Source: Streptomyces tateyamensis
Lineage (GTDB): Bacteria; Actinomycetota; Actinomycetes; Streptomycetales; Streptomycetaceae
Direction: 5' to 3'
Length of the DNA: 64,000 nucleotides
Assembly: GCF_003205575.1 (NCBI RefSeq)
Contig: NZ_PYBW01000013.1
Coordinates: forward strand, 1-64,000
A program made the translations under genes and the position numbers. Position 1 is the first letter of the stretch, and each line of letters starts with the position of its first letter. The notes under the pieces are model-generated. The model had not been told where the DNA came from. It saw only the letters and a program-made list of their open reading frames with translations, and made no database searches. Positions 51,516 through 60,507 of the stretch are shown piece after piece.

Positions 51516-52634
51516 ATGAGCCTGCGCCTGCGGACGATCACCCGCGAAGAGCACCTGGACTTCCTGCGTGGCCGCCCGTCCGCCAGCCACATGCAGGTGC
51601 CCGCCTGGGGCGAGGTGAAGGCGGAGTGGCGCACCGAGTCGATCGGCTGGATCGACGAGGTCGGCCGGGTGGTCGGGGCCGGCCTGGTGCTCTACCGGCA
51701 ACTGCCCAAGGTCAAGCGGTACCTGGCCTACCTGCCCGAGGGCCCGGTGATCGACTGGTTCGACCCGGACCTGGAGGGCTGGCTGCGCCCGATGCTGGCC
51801 CACCTGAAGGAGCAGGGCGCCTTCTCGGTGAAGATGGGCCCGCCGGTGGTGATCCGGCGCTGGGGGGCGACCGCCATCAAGGAGGCGATCGGCGGCGGCC
51901 AGGCCAAGCGGCTGCGCGACCTCGAGCCCGACTGGTACGAGCCGCGCGCCTTCGACCTGGCCGAGCGGCTGCGCCGCAGCGGCTGGCTGCAGGGCGAGGA
52001 CGGCGGGGCCGGCTTCGGCGACGTGCAGCCGCGCTACGTCTTCCAGGTGCCACTGGCCAACCGCTCGCTGGACGACATCCAGCGCGGCTTCAACCAGCTG
52101 TGGCGGCGCAACATCAAGAAGGCCGAGAAGAGCGGGGTCGAGGTGGTCCAGGGCGACTACCAGGACCTGGCCGTCTTCCACCAGCTCTACCAGGTCACCG
52201 CCGAGCGGGACCGCTTCATCCCGCGCCCGCTGGGCTACTTCCAGCGGATGTGGCGGGCCCTGGAGGCCGAGGACCCGAACCGGATGCGGCTCTACCTGGC
52301 CTACCACGACGGCGAGCCGCTGGCCGCGACCACCATGCTGACGGTCGGCGACCACGTCTGGTACTCGTACGGCGCCTCCGCCGACCACAAGCGCGAGGTC
52401 AAGCCGTCCAACGCGATCCAGTGGCGGATGATGCGCGACGCCTACGCGCTCGGCGCCGGCGTCTACGACCTGCGCGGGATCAGCGACACGCTGGACGAGG
52501 ACGACCCGTTGTTCGGCCTGATCCAGTTCAAGCTGGGCACCGGCGGCGACGCGGTGGAGTACCTGGGCGAGTGGGACTTCCCGCTGAACAAGCTGCTGCA
52601 CAAGGCGCTGGACCTCTACATGTCGCGCCGCTGA
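51516..52634 (+). CDS. femX: FemX-like peptidoglycan bridge aminoacyltransferase
   Basis: A 372-aa FemABX-family enzyme that transfers an amino acid from aminoacyl-tRNA to lipid II. Duplicated GNAT folds are recognisable from SASHMQVPAWGEVKAEW and RYVFQVPLANRSLDDIQRGF, with MLTVGDHVWYSYGASADHKR in the second fold and the ending GGDAVEYLGEWDFPLNKLL. In streptomycetes FemX adds the single glycine of the bridge to LL-diaminopimelate. AAGGAG supports the ATG at 51516; upstream codons were dropped. The alanine-racemase-like gene follows after 15 bases, suggesting an operon for wall synthesis. Confidence 0.9.
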   Translation: MSLRLRTITREEHLDFLRGRPSASHMQVPAWGEVKAEWRTESIGWIDEVGRVVGAGLVLYRQLPKVKRYLAYLPEGPVIDWFDPDLEGWLRPMLAHLKEQGAFSVKMGPPVVIRRWGATAIKEAIGGGQAKRLRDLEPDWYEPRAFDLAERLRRSGWLQGEDGGAGFGDVQPRYVFQVPLANRSLDDIQRGFNQLWRRNIKKAEKSGVEVVQGDYQDLAVFHQLYQVTAERDRFIPRPLGYFQRMWRALEAEDPNRMRLYLAYHDGEPLAATTMLTVGDHVWYSYGASADHKREVKPSNAIQWRMMRDAYALGAGVYDLRGISDTLDEDDPLFGLIQFKLGTGGDAVEYLGEWDFPLNKLLHKALDLYMSRR

Positions 52635-52649
52635 CGGCAGGGAGAGCTG

Positions 52650-53780
52650 ATGACCCTTTCGCTGTACCTGGACACCGAACGCTGGCGGGCGCACCAGCGC
52701 GCCGTGCTGGCCGACTTCCCGGGCCTGGTGCCGGTGGCCAAGGGCAACGGCTACGGCCTGGGCAACCGGCGCCTCGCCGAGGAGGCCGCACTGCTGGGCA
52801 CCGGGCTGCTGGCGGTGGGCACCGCCGAGGAGGCCGCCGAGGTGCTGGCCCACGGCTACCCGGGCCAGGTCCTGGTGCTCACCCCGTACCGGATCGGCGA
52901 ACCCGCCCCCGCTCCCGCCCCGCCAGAGGACCGGGTGCTGCGCACCGCGGGCAGCCTGGAGGCGGTCCGGGCGCTGGCCGGGCGGCCCACCGTGGTGGAG
53001 TGCATGACCAGCATGCGCCGGCACGGCATCAGCCCCGCCGACCTGGTCCACCTGGCCGGGCCCGGGTCCCCGCACCGCTTCGCACTGCACCTGCCGCTGG
53101 ACCGGCGGGCCGGGCGCGACCCGGTGGCCGAGGTGGACACCTGGGTGCGGGCGATCGGGGCGGCCGGCCTGACCCCGCGCACCGTCTTCCTCAGCCACCT
53201 GGGCGCCGCCGAGCTGGCCGAGCTGACGGTCCGCCACCCGGGCACCGCCTTCCGCTGCCGGATCGGCACCCGGCTCTGGCTCGGCGACGTGGGCGCACTG
53301 ACGGCCGCGGCCACCGTGCTGGACGTGACGGCGGTGCGCCGCGGCGAGCGGTACGGCTACCGCCAGCACCGCGCACCGGGCCCCGGCCACCTGCTGGTGC
53401 TGAGCGGCGGCACGGCGCACGGCGTGGGCATGGAGGCGCCCAAGTACCTCCACGGCCTGCTGCCGCGGCTCAAGACGATCGCCCGGGCCGGCCTGGCCAC
53501 CGTCAACCGCTCGCTCTCGCCCTACCAGTGGCAGGGCCGCCAGCTCTGGTTCGCCGAGCCCCCGCACATGCAGGTGAGCATCGTCTTCCTGCCCGCCGGT
53601 CCGAAGCCGCCGGCGGTCGGGGACGAGCTGACGGTGACGGTGCGGCACACCACCACCCGGTTCGACCGGGTGGTGGACCGTCAGACCGGGTCGGCGGCCG
53701 GCGCGGTGCCGGGCTCCCCGGCGGAGGCCCCGGCCCCGGCCGGCTCCGGCGACCCCGGCTCCGCGAGCTCCGCCGCCTGA
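52650..53780 (+). CDS. Alanine racemase-like PLP-binding protein
   Basis: A 376-aa protein with the alanine racemase N-terminal TIM barrel. The PLP lysine is in VPVAKGNGYGLGN, equivalent to VKANAYGHG of Alr, and the later regions (HGISPADLVHLAGPG, RCRIGTRLWLGDVG) follow the fold. The usual Alr catalytic Tyr region and C-terminal domain are poorly preserved, so substrate and even racemase activity are uncertain. It follows femX on the same strand. The last 100 bases overlap the convergent glycosyltransferase gene, giving a Pro/Ala-rich tail. Confidence 0.8.
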   Translation: MTLSLYLDTERWRAHQRAVLADFPGLVPVAKGNGYGLGNRRLAEEAALLGTGLLAVGTAEEAAEVLAHGYPGQVLVLTPYRIGEPAPAPAPPEDRVLRTAGSLEAVRALAGRPTVVECMTSMRRHGISPADLVHLAGPGSPHRFALHLPLDRRAGRDPVAEVDTWVRAIGAAGLTPRTVFLSHLGAAELAELTVRHPGTAFRCRIGTRLWLGDVGALTAAATVLDVTAVRRGERYGYRQHRAPGPGHLLVLSGGTAHGVGMEAPKYLHGLLPRLKTIARAGLATVNRSLSPYQWQGRQLWFAEPPHMQVSIVFLPAGPKPPAVGDELTVTVRHTTTRFDRVVDRQTGSAAGAVPGSPAEAPAPAGSGDPGSASSAA

Positions 53781-55321
53781 CCCGGCAGCTCCTCCTCGGG
53801 AGCCAGCCAGTGCGCCCCGGCCGCGTCCTGCGGGGCGAACGGCGCGTAGGTCGCCTCCTCGCGCAGCCGGCGGGCCGCGCCCAGCACGAACACGTCCTCG
53901 GCGGTGTCGAGCACCCCGCCGGACGGGTCGTCACTGCCGTCCCAGCGCACCGGGTCGCGGTCCGGGCGCAGGATGTCGCGCACCACCACGGCGCACAGGT
54001 AGAGCGTGCCGGCCAGGTGCAGCATGATCGCGAAGTGGTACCAGTCCTGCCCGATGCCGTGCTGCTTGCTGTCGCCGATGTACGCCAGGTAGGACCAGAT
54101 GCCCAGGTAGTAGAGCACCTCGCAGGCCTGCCAGATCAGGAAGTCGCGCCAGCGCGGGCGGGCCAGCACGGCCAGCGGGATCAGCCAGAGCACGTACTGC
54201 GGCGAGTACACCTTGTTGGTCAGCACGAAGGCGGCCACCACCAGGAAGACCAGCTGGGCGTAGCGCGGCCGGCGCGGGGCGGTCAGCGCCAGCCAGCCGA
54301 TCGCCAGGCAGGCCAGCACCAGCAGCACCGCGATCCAGGTGTTGAGGGTGGGCAGCGCCTGGTTGCGGTCCTGCATGAGGATCATCCAGAACGAGCCGAA
54401 GTCCTCCTTGCGGGTCTGGCTGAAGGTGTAGAAGGTGGACCAGCCGTCCCAGCTGGCGAGCATGATCGGCAGGTCGACCAGCAGCCAGGCCCCGGCCGCG
54501 GCGGCGGCCGCCTGGCCGAAGGCCCGCCAGCGGCCGGCCCGCCAGCAGAGCACCAGCAGCGGGCCGAGCAGCAGCAGCGGATAGAGCTTGGCGGCGGTGG
54601 CCAGGCCGATGAAGACCCCGGCCCAGACGGTGCGCTTGTTCGCCCAGGCGGCCATCGCCACCGCGGTCAGCGCGACCGCCAGCAGGTCCCAGTTGATGGT
54701 GGCGGTCAGCGCCAGCGCCGGGGCCAGCGCGAACAGCAGCGCGTCCCACGGGCGCCGGCGGTGGGTGCGGCTGAGCGCGATCGCGGTGACCACGGCGCAG
54801 ATCAGCAGCATCCCGGCGTTGACGGCCCAGAACCAGCGCTCGCGGTCCTGGATCACGCCGGTGGTCGGGGTCAGCCAGCCGGCGATCTGCATGAAGCCGC
54901 CGGTGAGCACCGGGTACTCGAGGAACCTCATCTCCGCGGTGGGCTGCGGGATCATGTCGAGGTACGGGTGCAGCCCGGTGGAGAGCCCGCGCGCGGTGTA
55001 CAGGTGCGGGATGTCGCTGTAACAGGCGTGCGTGTACTGCGCGGTGGCGCCGAAGAACCAACCGCTGGTGTAGCAGGGCAGCTTCTGGACCAGGCCCAGG
55101 CAGTACGTCAGCACCGTGGTCAGCGCCAGGAACCGGGCCGGCACCCACCAGGAGACCCCGAGCAGCGCCCGGCGCCCGGGCGGGCCTCCGAGCAGCTCGC
55201 TGCCGGCCGCCGCGACCGGGTCCTCGTCCGCGGGGACGACCACGGTGTTGGGCAACGGCCCCTCGGCCACGGCCGCCTCGGCGGCGGTCTCGTCTCGCGT
55301 GCTCGGCGTCATGGCGGACAT
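53681..55321 (-). CDS. GT-C (GT87-like) membrane glycosyltransferase
   Basis: A 546-aa polytopic enzyme with about ten helices. After a 50-residue cytoplasmic tail the first helix is ARFLALTTVLTYCLGLV, followed by an outside loop with CYSDIPHLYTARGLSTGLHP and FLEYPVLTGG. These are marks of the polyprenol-phosphate-dependent mannosyltransferases labelled GT87/DUF2029. It may add sugars to wall or lipid glycans. The C-terminal 110 residues are hydrophilic, and the last 33 codons are antisense to the racemase-like gene. Start codon choice (55321 or 55312) is open. Position beside PBP and femX suggests an envelope role. Confidence 0.85.
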   Translation of the reverse strand: MSAMTPSTRDETAAEAAVAEGPLPNTVVVPADEDPVAAAGSELLGGPPGRRALLGVSWWVPARFLALTTVLTYCLGLVQKLPCYTSGWFFGATAQYTHACYSDIPHLYTARGLSTGLHPYLDMIPQPTAEMRFLEYPVLTGGFMQIAGWLTPTTGVIQDRERWFWAVNAGMLLICAVVTAIALSRTHRRRPWDALLFALAPALALTATINWDLLAVALTAVAMAAWANKRTVWAGVFIGLATAAKLYPLLLLGPLLVLCWRAGRWRAFGQAAAAAAGAWLLVDLPIMLASWDGWSTFYTFSQTRKEDFGSFWMILMQDRNQALPTLNTWIAVLLVLACLAIGWLALTAPRRPRYAQLVFLVVAAFVLTNKVYSPQYVLWLIPLAVLARPRWRDFLIWQACEVLYYLGIWSYLAYIGDSKQHGIGQDWYHFAIMLHLAGTLYLCAVVVRDILRPDRDPVRWDGSDDPSGGVLDTAEDVFVLGAARRLREEATYAPFAPQDAAGAHWLAPEEELPGQAAELAEPGSPEPAGAGASAGEPGTAPAADPV

Positions 55322-55372
55322 ACTGCCGCACGACCGCGACCGGCACGAGGACTGGTCCGCACCGAACCCGAA

Positions 55373-55411
55373 AAGCCCAGGGCCCCGCGGTGTCCGCGGG
55401 GCCCTGGGCTT
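55373..55411 (-). terminator. Rho-independent terminator after the PBP gene
   Basis: A perfect 18-bp stem (55373-55390 with 55394-55411) with a 3-base loop begins three bases after the PBP stop. On the minus strand it runs into TTTT (55374-55371), so it is a classical terminator. Confidence 0.92.
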
Positions 55412-55414
55412 GCG

Positions 55415-58123
55415 CTACGGGGTGGCCTGGCCGGTCGGGGGCTGGGTGTTGCCCCCGCCGCCCGGTTTGGTTCTGGTCGCGCTCGGCGTCGGACAGTCGA
55501 TCAGCGGGATGCAGGAGCCGGTGGTGCCGCCACCGCCCGGGGACTTGGTCGAGCTCGGCTTGTCGGTGGGGCAGTCGCCCTGCGACAGGCAGCTCTGGGT
55601 GCTGCTCGGCCGGCTGCTGGGCGCATCGGTGGTCGGCGCGGTGGTCGGCGCCTGGGTGGTGGGCGCGGCGGTGGTCTCGGTGGCGGAGGCCGAGGCCGAC
55701 GGCGAGGCCGTGCTCGGCGCGCCGGAGGCGTCGACCGCGCTGTTGACCGGGTCCGGGGTCGGGAAGTCCTTGACCGGAGTGCCGGCCATCGCGTCCTTCA
55801 TGTAGGCGGCCCAGATCTCGGTCGGCAGGTCACCACCGTAGAAGCTGCTCTTGCCGCCGGTACCGCTCAGCGACTGCAGACCGGGGTGGTTCGGGTCCTC
55901 GCGGAACATGGTGACCGCGGTGGCCAGCTGCGGGGTGTACCCGTCGAACCAGGCCGAGGTGCCCTTGTCGGTGGTACCGGTCTTGCCGGCCACCGGGCGG
56001 CCGACGGCCTTGGCCTTGGTACCGGTACCGCTCTGCACCACGTCCTGCAGGACGCTGGTGATGTTGTCGGCCACCGCCTGGTCCAGCACCTGCTTGGGCT
56101 GCGCCTTGCCGACGCCGGCCACGGTCTTGCCGTTCTGCAGCAGCTTGGTCACCGCGTACATGTCGGTCTGCTGGCCGCGGGCCGCGAAGACCGAGTAGCC
56201 GGAGGCCATCTGGATCGCGCTCGGTGTCGAGGTACCGATCGCGAAGGCCGCGGTGCCCTGGTTGGCCACCGGCATCGAGGCCTTGTTCAGACCCATCGCC
56301 TCGGCCAGCTTGGCCACGTTCGGGCCGCCCACGTCCTCGCCGAGCTGGACGAAGGGGACGTTGAACGAGTTGATCATCGCCTTGCGCAGCGTCACGTAGC
56401 CCTGCGGGCCGTCCTCGTCGTTCTTCTGCTTGAAGACCGATCCGTCCGGGTTGGTGACCAGCGAGCCGTCCGGCTTGCGGATGGTGGACAGGTCGTCGGC
56501 GTTGTACCGGCTGTCCTCGTTGATCCGCATCGGCTTGCCGTCCGGTCCGGTCTGGGTCTGCACCCCGACCTGCATCGCGGTGGCCAGCACGTAGGGCTTG
56601 AAGGTCGAGCCGACCGGCACGCCGTTGGTGTCGGCGTTGTTGCTGTACTGGCCCTTCTCGATGCCCGGACCGCCGTAGATGGCCACCAGCGCCCCGTCAC
56701 CCGGGACCACGGAGGCCGCGCCGACCTGCACGAACGTGTCGTACTTCGCCCGCTTGACCGGGTCCAGGTTCTGCTGGCTGATCTGGTCCACCGCGTGCGA
56801 GAGCTTGTCGACCTTGTCCTTCTGCAGCGTGGTGTAGATCTGGAAGCCGCCGTGGCCGAGCTTCGCGTCGGTGATGTCCGGGTCCTTGGCCTCGATGTAC
56901 TTGTCGACCGTGTCGACGATGTAGCCGATCTGGCCGTTCAGGTTGCTGGACGGGGCCTGCTTTATCGGCTCCGGCAGTCCCGCCTTGAGGCACTGGTCCT
57001 TCTGGTCCGCGGTGATCGCCTTGGTCTTCACCATCTCGCCCAGGATCCACTCCCAGCGGCCGCTGGACGGGTCGCTCTGGGTGCCGAACATCCGGGTGTG
57101 GTTGGCCGCGTTGATCGAGGGGTCGTAGAGGCCGGCGCCCTTGAGCAGGCCGGCCAGCATCGCGCTCTGGCAGGGCGTCAGGTCCTTGGCCTCCACGCCG
57201 TAGTAGGCGTGCGCGGCGGCCTGGATGCCGGTGGAGTTGCGGCCGAACCAGCTGGTGTTGAGGTACCCCGCGAGGATCTCGTCCTTGGAGGTCTGCTGGT
57301 TGAGCTTCAGGGTGATGAAGAACTCCTTGAGCTTGCGGGTGACCGTCTGGTCCTGGCTCAGGTAGGCGTTCTTCACGTACTGCTGGGTGATGGTCGACCC
57401 GCCCTGGGTCGACTGGCCCGACGCCATGTTGTAGACGGCGCGGGCGATGCCCTTGGGGTCGATGCCGCTGTCGGTGCGGAAGGTCTGGTTCTCGGCCGCG
57501 ATCACCGCGTCCTGCATCGACTTGTTGATGTCGCCGATCTGGACCACCTGGCGGTTGGTCTGACCGGTGCGGGTCATCTCCGAGCCGTCGGCCCAGTAGT
57601 AGATGTTGTTCTGGGCCGGCGCGATGTCCTTGAGCGTGGGCACCTTGGTCATCGCGTACGCGGTGCCGACCGCGGCCACGCCGCTGCCGAAGAAGATCAG
57701 GAAGAGCGAAAGCACCAGCTTCCAGGACGGGATCCAGCGGCGGAAGCCGGTCTTGCCCCAGCGCGGGTAGTCGATGAACTTCTTCTTGCCCGGCGGCTTG
57801 GCCCCGCCGGCCCCGCCGGCGCCACCGGCACCGCCGCGGCCCGGGCCCTGGCCGTCGCCCGCACCGCCGCCCCGCCGACCGCCACCGCCGCCGCCCTTCT
57901 GGGCCGCCCGGCGCAGCTCGGCCCGGGTCGGCCGGGGCTGCGCGGCGGTCTCCCGGGCGGCACCGGGCTGCCCGGGAGACCGCCGGGCGGCGCGCTCGCC
58001 GGGGTTGTAGTCGGGCGCCCCTTCCGGCGGAGTGCCGTAGGCATACGGGCGTTGGCCGTCCGGCCGCCCGGGGGGCTGCTCACCGCCGCCCCCTTGGGGC
58101 GATCGGCGCCGGTGTTCGCTCAT
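55415..58123 (-). CDS. Class A penicillin-binding protein
   Basis: A 902-aa bifunctional peptidoglycan synthase. A Gly/Arg/Pro-rich cytoplasmic tail of 115 residues precedes one helix (KLVLSLFLIFFGSGVAAVG). The GT51 glycosyltransferase domain has AAENQTFRTDSGIDPKGIAR and QGGSTITQQYVKN. The transpeptidase domain has the serine in GSTFKP, SFN for SxN, and GKTGTTDKGTSAWFDGYTP for KTG. A Ser/Thr/Pro tail of about 150 residues with paired cysteines (SCLSQGDC, SCIPLIDC) ends the protein outside the cell. AGGAG supports the ATG at 58123. It is divergent from the PadR gene. Confidence 0.94.
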   Translation of the reverse strand: MSEHRRRSPQGGGGEQPPGRPDGQRPYAYGTPPEGAPDYNPGERAARRSPGQPGAARETAAQPRPTRAELRRAAQKGGGGGGRRGGGAGDGQGPGRGGAGGAGGAGGAKPPGKKKFIDYPRWGKTGFRRWIPSWKLVLSLFLIFFGSGVAAVGTAYAMTKVPTLKDIAPAQNNIYYWADGSEMTRTGQTNRQVVQIGDINKSMQDAVIAAENQTFRTDSGIDPKGIARAVYNMASGQSTQGGSTITQQYVKNAYLSQDQTVTRKLKEFFITLKLNQQTSKDEILAGYLNTSWFGRNSTGIQAAAHAYYGVEAKDLTPCQSAMLAGLLKGAGLYDPSINAANHTRMFGTQSDPSSGRWEWILGEMVKTKAITADQKDQCLKAGLPEPIKQAPSSNLNGQIGYIVDTVDKYIEAKDPDITDAKLGHGGFQIYTTLQKDKVDKLSHAVDQISQQNLDPVKRAKYDTFVQVGAASVVPGDGALVAIYGGPGIEKGQYSNNADTNGVPVGSTFKPYVLATAMQVGVQTQTGPDGKPMRINEDSRYNADDLSTIRKPDGSLVTNPDGSVFKQKNDEDGPQGYVTLRKAMINSFNVPFVQLGEDVGGPNVAKLAEAMGLNKASMPVANQGTAAFAIGTSTPSAIQMASGYSVFAARGQQTDMYAVTKLLQNGKTVAGVGKAQPKQVLDQAVADNITSVLQDVVQSGTGTKAKAVGRPVAGKTGTTDKGTSAWFDGYTPQLATAVTMFREDPNHPGLQSLSGTGGKSSFYGGDLPTEIWAAYMKDAMAGTPVKDFPTPDPVNSAVDASGAPSTASPSASASATETTAAPTTQAPTTAPTTDAPSSRPSSTQSCLSQGDCPTDKPSSTKSPGGGGTTGSCIPLIDCPTPSATRTKPGGGGNTQPPTGQATP

Positions 58124-58526
58124 AGTCCAGTAACTCCTAGGCCAGGCGGGACGCCTGCTCAGCAGGATCTGCTTGCAATGCCCGAACCGCCCTGGGCCGT
58201 GGAACGGCCGCTCCCCGGAGGTGGTCCTCGTGCACACGCGACAGCGTACGCAGCCCGAATGAGTGTCATATCCGGCATAACGGATCAATCCGTCACAAAT
58301 GACCAGCAGATCATTACATGCCCGTTGCCAAGAACCCCCGGGTCGGACGCGGTCGGCGGCCCCGGACGGCGCCGGGCGAACCCTGGGTGACCGCGATCTG
58401 AATCCTTGTGATCACATTCACCCGTGCCCCCCTTGCCCGAATCGTGACCCGGGCCTATCGTTCTCGATATATCGAGTCGATACATCAGCGCGGCATAAGC
58501 TCGGCGGAGAACGAGAGGTGGGTGGA
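58124..58526. promoter_or_regulatory. Divergent region PBP / PadR gene
   Basis: About 400 bases without a supported gene; a long in-frame extension of each flanking gene exists but lacks ribosome sites. The stretch 58255-58320 is AT-rich for this chromosome and may hold the PBP promoter. The PadR operator candidate lies at 58463-58481. Confidence 0.5.
58463..58481. promoter_or_regulatory. PadR operator candidate
   Basis: CTCGATATATCGAG (58463-58476) is a perfect 14-bp palindrome, overlapped by a second one, ATCGAGTCGAT (58471-58481). It lies about 50 bases before the PadR start. The TATAT core is rare in such GC-rich DNA and may be part of the -10 region, so binding would block transcription. 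PadR proteins commonly repress themselves. Confidence 0.65.
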
Positions 58527-59201
58527 GTGAGCAGGCGTTCAGGAGTCCTGGAGTTTGCCGTCCTCGGCCTGCTGCACGACGCCCCGATGCACGGGTACGA
58601 GCTGCGCAAGCGGCTGAACATCCTGCTCGGGTCGTTCCGCGCCTTCTCCTACGGGACGCTGTACCCCTGCCTGAAGAGCCTGGTCGCCCAGGGCTTCCTG
58701 GTGGAGGACAACCCGGACACCGAGTACGTGCCGGCCACCGCACTGAACGGCAAGCGGTCGAAGATCGTCTACCGGCTCTCCGCGGAGGGCAAGCAGCGCT
58801 TCGAGGAGTTGCTCGCCGACTCCGGTCCCAACGCCTGGGAGGACGAGCACTTCGGGGTGCACTTCGCCTTCTTCGGCCAGACCGACCGGGCAGTGCGGAT
58901 GCGGGTGCTGGAGGGCCGGCGCAGCCGGCTGGAGGAGCGGCTGGAGCGGATGCGCTCCTCGGTCTCCCGCACTCGCGAGCGGTTCGACGACTACACCCTC
59001 GAACTGCAGCGACACGGTCTCGAATCGGTCGAGCGCGAGGTGCGCTGGCTCAACGAGCTGATCGAGACCGAGCGGGCCAACCGGAGCGGCCGCACCGCGA
59101 CCGGGCCCGCAACCCCACAGTCTTCGGACGGCCGTGGCCGCCAGGACGGGTCTCCCGAACCCGAACGGCCACCGTACGACCGCCCGGGGCGCTCCACCTA
59201 G
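58527..59201 (+). CDS. PadR-family transcriptional regulator
   Basis: A 224-aa regulator. The winged helix opens [21 protein letters not shown] with [20 protein letters not shown] and a wing ending [17 protein letters not shown]. The C-terminal helical dimerisation part ([20 protein letters not shown]) is followed by a polar tail. The GTG at 58527 follows GAGAGG. It sits just upstream of the inositol-phosphate synthase gene on the same strand, an arrangement kept in streptomycetes; it may control that gene or the divergent PBP gene. Confidence 0.9.
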   Translation: MSRRSGVLEFAVLGLLHDAPMHGYELRKRLNILLGSFRAFSYGTLYPCLKSLVAQGFLVEDNPDTEYVPATALNGKRSKIVYRLSAEGKQRFEELLADSGPNAWEDEHFGVHFAFFGQTDRAVRMRVLEGRRSRLEERLERMRSSVSRTRERFDDYTLELQRHGLESVEREVRWLNELIETERANRSGRTATGPATPQSSDGRGRQDGSPEPERPPYDRPGRST

Positions 59202-59337
59202 GAGTGCCGCCACCGCGTGTTGCCCTTGCCACGCGGCGGATTTGGGCGCAGTGCGCCCGTCAGACAGTCACATTGAAGAGAGCAGGACGAGGAGCGCCGC
59301 ACCACGGCGCGCCTCACGAGAACAGGGAGCAACCGGA

Positions 59338-60420
59338 ATGGGTTCGGTTCGCGTAGCCATCGTCGGCGTGGGCAACTGCGCCGCCTCGCTGGTGCAGGGT
59401 GTCGAGTACTACAAGGACGCCGACCCGGCCGGCAAGGTCCCCGGGCTGATGCACGTCCAGTTCGGCGAGTACCACGTCCGTGACGTGGAGTTCGTCGCGG
59501 CCTTCGACGTCGACGCCAAGAAGGTCGGCTTCGACCTGGCCGACGCCATCGGCAGCAGCGAGAACAACACCATCAAGATCTGCGACGTGCCGCCGACCGG
59601 TGTCACCGTGCAGCGCGGTCACACCTACGACGGCCTCGGCAAGTACTACCGGGAGACCATCGAGGAGTCCGACGAGGCCCCGGTCGACATCGTCCAGATC
59701 CTCAAGGACCGCCAGGTCGACGTCCTGGTCTGCTACCTGCCGGTGGGTTCGGAGGACGCGGCCAAGTTCTACGCGCAGTGCGCCATCGACGCCAAGGTCG
59801 CGTTCGTCAACGCCCTGCCGGTCTTCATCGCCGGGACCAAGGAGTGGGCGGACAAGTTCACCGAGGCCGGCGTGCCGATCGTCGGTGACGACATCAAGTC
59901 CCAGGTGGGCGCGACCATCACGCACCGCGTGATGGCCAAGCTCTTCGAGGACCGCGGTGTCGTCCTCGAGCGCACCATGCAGCTGAACGTCGGCGGCAAC
60001 ATGGACTTCAAGAACATGCTCGAGCGCGAGCGCCTGGAGTCCAAGAAGATCTCCAAGACCCAGGCCGTCACCTCGCAGATCCGCGACCGCGAGCTGGGCG
60101 CCAAGAACGTCCACATCGGCCCGTCCGACTACGTCGCCTGGCTGGACGACCGCAAGTGGGCGTACGTCCGCCTCGAGGGCCGCGCCTTCGGTGACGTTCC
60201 GCTGAACCTGGAGTACAAGCTCGAGGTCTGGGACTCCCCGAACTCGGCCGGCGTGATCATCGACGCGGTGCGCGCGGCGAAGATCGCCAAGGACCGCGGC
60301 ATCGGTGGCCCGATCCTCTCCGCGTCCTCCTACTTCATGAAGTCGCCGCCGGTGCAGTACTTCGACGACGAGGCCAAGGAGAACGTCGAGAAGTTCATCC
60401 GGGGCGAGGTCGAGCGCTGA
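59338..60420 (+). CDS. ino1: Inositol-3-phosphate synthase
   Basis: A 360-aa NAD-dependent enzyme that turns glucose 6-phosphate into inositol 3-phosphate, the first step to mycothiol and phosphatidylinositol in actinobacteria. The NAD loop is [16 protein letters not shown]. The catalytic region has [16 protein letters not shown], then [14 protein letters not shown] and the lysines in [11 protein letters not shown]. Codon use is strongly biased to C-ending codons, as in highly expressed genes. GGGAG lies 8 bases before the ATG. The downstream palindrome probably ends the message. Confidence 0.95.
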   Translation: MGSVRVAIVGVGNCAASLVQGVEYYKDADPAGKVPGLMHVQFGEYHVRDVEFVAAFDVDAKKVGFDLADAIGSSENNTIKICDVPPTGVTVQRGHTYDGLGKYYRETIEESDEAPVDIVQILKDRQVDVLVCYLPVGSEDAAKFYAQCAIDAKVAFVNALPVFIAGTKEWADKFTEAGVPIVGDDIKSQVGATITHRVMAKLFEDRGVVLERTMQLNVGGNMDFKNMLERERLESKKISKTQAVTSQIRDRELGAKNVHIGPSDYVAWLDDRKWAYVRLEGRAFGDVPLNLEYKLEVWDSPNSAGVIIDAVRAAKIAKDRGIGGPILSASSYFMKSPPVQYFDDEAKENVEKFIRGEVER

Positions 60421-60446
60421 GCACTGCGCTGACCGTTTGACGCTTC

Positions 60447-60496
60447 GTCATGCCGAGGGCCGATGTTTCACGTGAAACATCGGCCCTCGGCATGAC
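60447..60496. terminator. 50-bp perfect palindrome with central parS
   Basis: Bases 60447-60471 are the exact reverse complement of 60472-60496. The centre (60465-60478) is GTTTCACGTGAAAC, the Streptomyces parS consensus. In DNA this is a ParB site; in RNA it folds to a very stable hairpin 26 bases past the ino1 stop, so it can act as terminator. It also lies only 11 bases before the next gene's start codon. Confidence 0.9.
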
Positions 60497-60507
60497 ACCC
60501 TGGGCAG

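Noticed and set aside
51626..58390. A 2,254-codon plus-strand open frame
   Set aside because: It is antisense to the GT-C and PBP genes and in another frame of femX; composition is the Arg/Gly/Ala pattern of shadow frames in GC-rich DNA. Real genes with motifs occupy the same DNA.
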